From Methanospirillum hungatei (lineage in GTDB: Archaea > Halobacteriota > Methanomicrobia > Methanomicrobiales > Methanospirillaceae), in assembly GCF_020216685.1 (NCBI RefSeq), contig NZ_JAIWNS010000001.1, forward strand, positions 1 to 10,000: a stretch of 10,000 bases of DNA, in the 5' to 3' direction. Below, one piece after another: positions 6,439-10,000 of this stretch. The position numbers and the translations under genes are program-made. Numbering within the stretch: position 1 is the first letter of the stretch; every line of letters begins with the position of its first letter. The notes beneath the pieces were generated by a model. That model had not been told where the DNA came from. It made no database searches and saw only the letters and a program-made list of their open reading frames with translations.

Positions 6439-6858
6439 ATGACTACTGTATATGATGTTCCGGCCGACAAGCTCATCGCGAAAGCGGCAATGGAACTGAA
6501 GGAAAAAGCCGAAATAACCGCGCCTGAATGGGCACCATTTGTAAAAACCGGAACACACCGTGAGATGCCCCCGGAAGATCCGGAGTGGTGGTATACCCGT
6601 GCAGCAGCTGTCCTCAGGCGTGTATATGTTGATGGACCGGTCGGTGTTGAGAGAATGCGTTCGGTTTATGGCGGTAAGAAAGACCGTGGTTCCAAGCCGA
6701 GCAAGTCGGTAAAGGGAAGCGGCTCTATCCTCCGTAAATCACTGCAGCAGCTCGAAGCAGCGGGATTTGTTGCAAAACAGAAGAACGGAAGGGTCATAAC
6801 CCCTGCAGGCGCTTCATTCCTTGATGGGATCGCCTATTCCGTCAGCAAAGAGCAGTAA
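6439..6858 (+). CDS. rps19e: Small ribosomal subunit protein S19e (eS19)
   Basis: The 139-residue protein is recognised by [18 protein letters not shown] at the start, [20 protein letters not shown] and the strongly kept [20 protein letters not shown], then a winged-helix-like RNA-binding region with [21 protein letters not shown]-terminal helix ([15 protein letters not shown]) ends with a beta hairpin. S19e belongs to the head of the 30S subunit and is present in archaea and eukaryotes but not bacteria. It is the first gene after the operon promoter. The SD is weak: GAGAGTGTGG lies nine bases or more upstream of the ATG. Length is within the archaeal range. PDCD5 follows after 18 bases. Confidence 0.97.
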   Translation: MTTVYDVPADKLIAKAAMELKEKAEITAPEWAPFVKTGTHREMPPEDPEWWYTRAAAVLRRVYVDGPVGVERMRSVYGGKKDRGSKPSKSVKGSGSILRKSLQQLEAAGFVAKQKNGRVITPAGASFLDGIAYSVSKEQ

Positions 6859-6866
6859 ACAGGATT

Positions 6867-6871
6867 GGTGA
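6867..6871 (+). promoter_or_regulatory. RBS fixing the PDCD5 start
   Basis: GGTGA sits five bases before the ATG at 6877. It contradicts the in-frame TTG at 6865 and GTG at 6868, which lie on or before the SD. Confidence 0.7.
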
Positions 6872-6876
6872 AACAG

Positions 6877-7209
6877 ATGGGTGAAGATGAACTGGCTGAG
6901 ATCCGCCGGAGAAAAATGGCAGAGATGCAGCAGCACGCTGCAATGCAACAACAGGAAATGGAGCGTCAGCAGCAGTACGAAGCTCAGATGCAGATGGCAC
7001 TCATGCAGATTCTTGAGCCGGAAGCCAGGGAAAGACTCAATACCATCAAACTCACCAAGCCGGATTTTGCCAGGGCTGTTGAGCAACAACTGGTAATGCT
7101 TGCACAAAGTGGCAGAATCAAGACCAAAATATCAGATGATCAGCTGAAGGTCATCCTCCAGCAGGTGACCCCGGCGAAACGGGAATTCAATATCAGGCGG
7201 AAGGGATGA
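6877..7209 (+). CDS. PDCD5 / TFAR19 family DNA-binding protein
   Basis: The 110-residue protein starts MGEDELAEIRRRKMAEMQQ. It carries a Gln/Met-rich helix (about 13-50), then the conserved core ILEPEARERLNTIKLTKPDFARAVEQQLV and the ending RIKTKISDDQLKVILQQVTP. This is the family's three-helix bundle. Archaeal members bind DNA in vitro. Human PDCD5 is linked to apoptosis and the chaperonin CCT, and no clear archaeal role is known. The gene order S19e-PDCD5 is common in euryarchaea and argues for a link to translation or folding. The stop overlaps the next gene as ATGA. Start choice rests on GGTGA five bases ahead. Confidence 0.93.
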   Translation: MGEDELAEIRRRKMAEMQQHAAMQQQEMERQQQYEAQMQMALMQILEPEARERLNTIKLTKPDFARAVEQQLVMLAQSGRIKTKISDDQLKVILQQVTPAKREFNIRRKG

Positions 7210-7799
7210 GGGCAGCCGTCCTCTTTTCAGGTGGAAAGGACAGCTCGCTTGCTGCCATTCTCCTCTCCACCTGGTACGAGGTCGAACTGAATACCTATCT
7301 CTTCAGCCAGGATGCGAACATCGACGCGGTCAGGAAAGCTGCAGGATCACTCGGTTTTCCTCACCACATCCGCCAGTTCAGGGAAGAACTCCTTGATGAG
7401 ACAGTAGATCTCATCATCAGGCAGGGATTTCCAAACAATGCAATCCAGCTGGTTCACCGTGAGGCTATCCGGTGTTTATGCAAAGAGTATGAAGTGATTG
7501 CTGATGGAACCAGGTTTGGTGACCGCGTCCCCCTCCTCACCGATGATGAGATTCGAAGTATCGGGGACCGGTACGGATGCTCCTATATCAGGCCCCTGAT
7601 TGGATTTCCAAAAAAAGAGGTTGAGCGACTGGTTTCCCGATACCTGATCATCGAAAACGGAGTGACCGGTGAGATAGAGAACGGGGATTATGAAACCGGG
7701 ATTCGGAGGGAACTCGTACGAAGAGGTCTTTCTCCTGAATCATTCTTCCCGCCTGCACATCAGCAGTCGCTTGTCACCGGGAGAAAACCCAATTCATAG
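7206..7799 (+). CDS. PP-loop (N-type ATP pyrophosphatase) enzyme, target unknown
   Basis: The 197-residue protein starts with a strand and the PP-loop SGGKDSS (residues 8-14), which binds ATP by its phosphates in tRNA-thiolating, adenylating and amidating enzymes. Other motifs are the second nucleotide-fold strand [19 protein letters not shown] (84-95), [14 protein letters not shown] (98-111) and [14 protein letters not shown] (127-140). The [12 protein letters not shown] segment resembles the ATP-side GTxxxD motif of PP-loop thiolases. Cys90 and Cys92 form a CLC pair, but no clear Fe-S or zinc cluster pattern is seen, so the activity cannot be stated. I think it matches an archaeal family described as a tRNA-thiolation-related subunit, but I cannot confirm this. 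Placed between PDCD5 and rpl39e and coupled by ATGA, it suggests an RNA or translation-factor modification role. Confidence 0.8.
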   Translation: MRAAVLFSGGKDSSLAAILLSTWYEVELNTYLFSQDANIDAVRKAAGSLGFPHHIRQFREELLDETVDLIIRQGFPNNAIQLVHREAIRCLCKEYEVIADGTRFGDRVPLLTDDEIRSIGDRYGCSYIRPLIGFPKKEVERLVSRYLIIENGVTGEIENGDYETGIRRELVRRGLSPESFFPPAHQQSLVTGRKPNS

Positions 7800-7802
7800 G
7801 TG
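7798..7802 (+). promoter_or_regulatory. RBS of rpl39e
   Basis: AGGTG overlaps the TAG stop (7797-7799) of the PP-loop gene and lies four bases before the L39e ATG, so translation of the two genes is likely coupled. Confidence 0.6.
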
Positions 7803-7806
7803 TATC

Positions 7807-7959
7807 ATGAGCAAACTGACAAAATGCCGTAAGATTCGGTTATCAAAAAAGACCACACAGAACCGCCGGGTTCCCCAGTGGGTTATGGTAAAGACAGCCA
7901 GAGCAGTAATGGCCCATCCACAGCGTCACAGCTGGCGGCGGAGCACCCTTAAGGTGTGA
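7807..7959 (+). CDS. rpl39e: Large ribosomal subunit protein L39e (eL39)
   Basis: The 50-residue, very basic protein matches L39e: it starts [16 protein letters not shown], then [13 protein letters not shown] and ends [14 protein letters not shown]. It is one of the smallest ribosomal proteins and sits near the peptide exit tunnel wall. The open frame extends upstream, but only the ATG at 7807, with AGGTG four bases away, gives the family start. The stop is followed at once by the next gene: the AGGTG serving rpl31e lies inside its last codons. Confidence 0.95.
   Translation: MSKLTKCRKIRLSKKTTQNRRVPQWVMVKTARAVMAHPQRHSWRRSTLKV
7952..7956 (+). promoter_or_regulatory. RBS fixing the rpl31e start
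   Basis: AGGTG lies within the end of rpl39e, eight bases before the ATG at 7965. The in-frame GTG at 7956 overlaps this SD and is therefore unlikely to be the start. Confidence 0.6.
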
Positions 7960-7964
7960 GAGAC

Positions 7965-8228
7965 ATGGTTGAGAAACTTCAGGAACAGATGTATGTGATT
8001 CCCCTCGGGGGAGTAAAGAGAGCACCGAGATGGCGCCGGAGTGCAAAGGCGATGAAGGATATCCGTGCATTCTTAAGCCGTCATATGAAGAGTGATGATG
8101 TCCGCCTTGGCCAGGATATTAATGAGAAAGTCTGGTCCAGAGGTACGGAAAAGCCTCCTGCACGGGTCCGCGTCCGGGCTATGAAGCTCGAAGACGGGCA
8201 TGTTCAGGCAGAGCTGGCTGAGGAGTAG
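7965..8228 (+). CDS. rpl31e: Large ribosomal subunit protein L31e (eL31)
   Basis: The 87-residue protein has the L31e pattern: [21 protein letters not shown] at the start, [25 protein letters not shown] in the middle, and [23 protein letters not shown] at the end. L31e lies on the 50S surface near the tunnel exit, next to L39e functionally and in the operon. The frame could start at the GTG at 7956, but the ATG at 7965 has the SD and the family length. The TAG stop is followed with no gap by the eIF6 ATG. Confidence 0.95.
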   Translation: MVEKLQEQMYVIPLGGVKRAPRWRRSAKAMKDIRAFLSRHMKSDDVRLGQDINEKVWSRGTEKPPARVRVRAMKLEDGHVQAELAEE

Positions 8229-8894
8229 ATGGACCGTTTTGTCTCGATAGCCGGAGATCCCCATATAGGCGTTTTCACCCGCGTATTTGATGATATCGCG
8301 GTGGTTCCACCTGATGTACCTGAGGAGGTTACCACCAGGTACGAGGAAGCATTAAAGGTTGAAATTGTCAGGACCACCATCCAGAGAAGTCCGATCATAG
8401 GTTCCCTTCTGGTCGGAAATAATAACGGACTGGTGATGACGGGAATGGCAACCGAAGAAGAGATAGCAACCCTCTCAGAATATCGTGACCTGATGCTGCT
8501 CGAAGAGGGTATGAATGCTGCCGGGAATATTATTCTGGCAAATGATCACTTTGCGGCTGTTCATCCTGAAATGGATGAGGAGTTCATGGATGCCTTAAGT
8601 GACTTTCTGAAAGTTCCGGTCATTCCCCTGACCCTTGGTGATGTCAAGACAGTCGGGATGGCGGCAGTCGCAACGAATTCAGGTGTTGTTGTCAGTCCCC
8701 GGACTACCCCTGGAGAAATTCAGAGACTGGAACAGGTGTGTTCCCTGCCTGTCGGGAAGGGAACTGTTACCATGGGGAATGCAATGGTCGGGACAGGCCT
8801 TGTTGCAAACCGTTACGGGTATCTGGCCGGAGTCGGGACAAGCGGATATGAACTCGGCAGAATTGAAGATATTTTAGGTTTTGAGGAGGAATAA
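8229..8894 (+). CDS. eif6: Translation initiation factor 6 (aIF6), anti-association factor
   Basis: The 221-residue protein is an aIF6: five quasi-repeats of the pentein fold are expected, and GDPHIGVFTRVFDDIAVVPP, RSPIIGSLLVGNNNGLVM, LAEEGMNAAG-like LLEEGMNAAGNIILAND, and VVVSPRTTPGEIQRLEQV are visible. Near the end are VGTGLVANRYGYLAGVGTSGYELGRIED residues of the last repeat. The factor binds the 50S face (L14/L23/L24e region) and keeps the subunits apart during late 50S assembly and stress. The ATG directly follows the rpl31e TAG. AGGAG (8221-8225) in the end of rpl31e is the RBS, with a short three-base spacing. Length equals other archaeal members. Confidence 0.96.
   Translation: MDRFVSIAGDPHIGVFTRVFDDIAVVPPDVPEEVTTRYEEALKVEIVRTTIQRSPIIGSLLVGNNNGLVMTGMATEEEIATLSEYRDLMLLEEGMNAAGNIILANDHFAAVHPEMDEEFMDALSDFLKVPVIPLTLGDVKTVGMAAVATNSGVVVSPRTTPGEIQRLEQVCSLPVGKGTVTMGNAMVGTGLVANRYGYLAGVGTSGYELGRIEDILGFEEE
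8883..8889 (+). promoter_or_regulatory. Strong RBS of rpl18a/LX
   Basis: GAGGAGG within the last codons of eif6 lies seven bases before the ATG at 8897. It is among the strongest SD sequences in the window and matches the abundance expected of a ribosomal protein. Confidence 0.65.
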
Positions 8895-8896
8895 AG

Positions 8897-9091
8897 ATGG
8901 ATGAGAAGAAATTCGAAGTAAAAGGAACGTACCAGGAGAAGCGTGACTTCTGGAAACCATATACAAAAGTTCTCTCTGCACCAAATGCCACCCAGGCAAA
9001 AGAGCGGATTTTTGCAATCATTGGAAGCAAACACCGCCTTGCACGTCCTTACATCAAGGTTGAATCTGTCTCCGAACTGAGTGGAGAGTGA
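8897..9091 (+). CDS. rpl18a: Large ribosomal subunit protein L18a / LX (eL20)
   Basis: The 64-residue protein matches archaeal LX: FEVKGTYQEKRDFWKPYTKVL, then NATQAKERIFAIIGSKHRL and a final RPYIKVESVSEL. The pattern is one beta-alpha-beta-beta domain, whereas eukaryotic L18a has two. It contacts the 50S near the L7/L12 stalk side. It sits between eif6 and the prefoldin gene, as in other euryarchaea. Its TGA overlaps a GTG (9088), but the next gene more likely starts at 9097. Confidence 0.93.
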   Translation: MDEKKFEVKGTYQEKRDFWKPYTKVLSAPNATQAKERIFAIIGSKHRLARPYIKVESVSELSGE

Positions 9092-9096
9092 TACCA

Positions 9097-9546
9097 GTGG
9101 CTGCCCCCGTTGACCCCAGGGAAGTTCAGTCTCTTCAGACCTATCTGAACCAGTACACCCAGCAGGCAGAGGTATACTCCAGGCAGCTTGGGATGATGGA
9201 AGAGGGTATTCGTGAGGCAAACGCTTCAATTGAGACGCTGAAGGCCCTTGCAGAGGCAGGGGAAGCACCGGTATTCATGCCGATAGGTGGCGGACTGAAT
9301 ATCAGGGCTACCATCATTCAGCCAGATGAGGTCTTTGTCAGTATTGGCTCGGATATCATTGTTCAAAAGACGAATGAAGGTGCAATATCATACCTGCAGG
9401 ACAGGATTAAGGAGATGGAGGCAACAGCCAAGAATCTGACTGAGATACTGCAGAAGATTGATGCACAGGTGAAAGACATTCAGAAACGTCTTGAACAATT
9501 ATACCGACAGGCCCAGGCTGAACAACAGAGTGCAGGTTCCCTCTGA
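9097..9546 (+). CDS. pfdA: Prefoldin subunit alpha (GIM complex)
   Basis: The 149-residue protein has the alpha-prefoldin layout: an N-terminal coiled coil (about 5-52, SLQTYLNQYTQQAEVYSRQL), a double beta hairpin region (about 57-95: APVFMPIGGGLNIRATI, VFVSIGSDIIVQKT), and a C-terminal coiled coil (about 98-145). Prefoldin is a hexamer of two alpha and four beta subunits that holds nascent chains for the thermosome. The start is GTG at 9097, since GAGAGTGAT ends four bases ahead. The alternative GTG at 9088 would overlap the L18a stop as GTGA and add three residues. The C-terminus is Gln/Ala-rich. The stop is followed by a small stem-loop and ftsY. Only the beta subunit gene is missing from the window, which is normal. 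Confidence 0.93.
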   Translation: MAAPVDPREVQSLQTYLNQYTQQAEVYSRQLGMMEEGIREANASIETLKALAEAGEAPVFMPIGGGLNIRATIIQPDEVFVSIGSDIIVQKTNEGAISYLQDRIKEMEATAKNLTEILQKIDAQVKDIQKRLEQLYRQAQAEQQSAGSL

Positions 9547-9550
9547 ACTC

Positions 9551-9568
9551 CTGCCTTTTGTTTGGCAG
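9551..9568 (+). repeat. Small stem-loop between pfdA and ftsY
   Basis: CTGCC (9551-9555) can pair with GGCAG (9564-9568) across an eight-base, T-rich loop (TTTTGTTT). The ftsY SD GGTGA follows three bases after the stem. It could tune ftsY translation or be a partial terminator, but a five-pair stem is weak. Confidence 0.3.
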
Positions 9569-9570
9569 CA

Positions 9571-9575
9571 GGTGA
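9571..9575 (+). promoter_or_regulatory. RBS of ftsY
   Basis: GGTGA lies six bases before the ATG at 9582 and fixes the start. The frame continues to the right edge. Confidence 0.65.
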
Positions 9576-9581
9576 CGGAAC

Positions 9582-10000
9582 ATGTTCAAAGCACTGAAAG
9601 AAAAACTCTTTTCTGCCAGAAAAAAACTGGAACATTCTATCGAAGTAACCAATCCGGCTGATACTGAAAAATCTCAAGATATATCCGGAGCAGAACAGAC
9701 CCATCCTCAGCAGGAAGTCAAGACCCCTGCTCCTGAACAGGTGAAGAAGGCTGCCCCGAAGATCACTGAGAAGATAGTCTCTTTTGTCAGGGATCGTGAG
9801 TTCATCATCTCTGAAAAGGATGTGAGTGATATCCTTGATGAACTTGAGATGGGACTGCTTGAGAGTGATGTTGCCTTTTCTGTGACTGAAGCGATTCTTG
9901 CAAGAATAAAAGCAGACCTCTCCGGATCAAAGAGAAAGATCGGGACATCCGTTGATTCGATCGTGCGGGACGCACTGTCTGATGCCCTTCTTGGAGTTCT
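9582..10000 (+). CDS. ftsY: SRP receptor FtsY, N-terminal part (3' end outside window)
   Basis: The visible 139 residues start MFKALKEKLFSARKKLEHSI, a basic amphipathic helix that can touch the membrane. An acidic, Pro/Gln-rich linker follows (about 20-60), then the start of the helical N domain: KITEKIVSFVRDREFIISEKD, VSDILDELEMGLLESDVAFSV. The GTPase G domain lies beyond the window. FtsY pairs with SRP54 to dock ribosomes translating membrane proteins. Its place after the prefoldin gene at the end of the ribosomal cluster is a known euryarchaeal order. The call rests on the N-domain pattern (LLESDVAFSVTEAI) and on gene order, because the GTP-binding motifs are not yet visible. Confidence 0.9.
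   Translation, partial: MFKALKEKLFSARKKLEHSIEVTNPADTEKSQDISGAEQTHPQQEVKTPAPEQVKKAAPKITEKIVSFVRDREFIISEKDVSDILDELEMGLLESDVAFSVTEAILARIKADLSGSKRKIGTSVDSIVRDALSDALLGV

Noticed and set aside
8813..9268. Leftward frame of 151 codons opposite eif6, rpl18a and pfdA
   Set aside because: It crosses three well-supported genes on the other strand and has no recognisable product.

Overview
The window is archaeal chromosome, most likely from a methanogen of the class Methanomicrobia. A Methanospirillum-like member of Methanomicrobiales is my best guess, made from protein style and gene order and not from a search. The archaeal assignment rests on eukaryote-type ribosomal proteins (S19e, L39e, L31e, L18a/LX), translation factor aIF6, PDCD5, prefoldin alpha and RNase P protein 4, together with TATA/BRE-like promoters and GGTGA-type ribosome binding sites.

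Left part (1-2853): the C-terminal end of a surface-type Ig-like protein enters from the left edge. It converges, over a short A/T tract, on a leftward-reading block. That block holds a small three-helix membrane protein, a lipoprotein, and the two subunits of a bacterial-type exodeoxyribonuclease VII (xseB, xseA). The xseA-xseB-lipoprotein genes overlap and are probably one transcript.

Middle (2875-6360): an endonuclease IV/xylose isomerase-like TIM-barrel gene is divergent from xseA. After about 175 bases without an assigned gene there is a second rightward operon: a CNNM/CBS/CorC-type membrane protein, purN (purine synthesis), rnp4 (RNase P subunit) and a YhbY-type RNA-binding protein. Three successive junctions overlap, two of them as ATGA.

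Right part (6361-10000): a clear archaeal promoter drives a translation and protein-targeting operon in the order rps19e, PDCD5, a PP-loop ATPase of unknown function, rpl39e, rpl31e, eIF6, rpl18a/LX, pfdA and ftsY (cut by the right edge). This order is familiar from euryarchaea. Most genes overlap or sit within a few bases of each other and have well-placed SD sequences, several of which decide the start codon.

I saw no tRNA, rRNA, CRISPR array, insertion sequence or phage gene. Most of the window is housekeeping. The parts that deserve a second look are the archaeal ExoVII operon with a lipoprotein attached and an unusual serine in a conserved motif, the PP-loop enzyme inside the ribosomal operon, and the short open frame directly ahead of the CorC-like gene.
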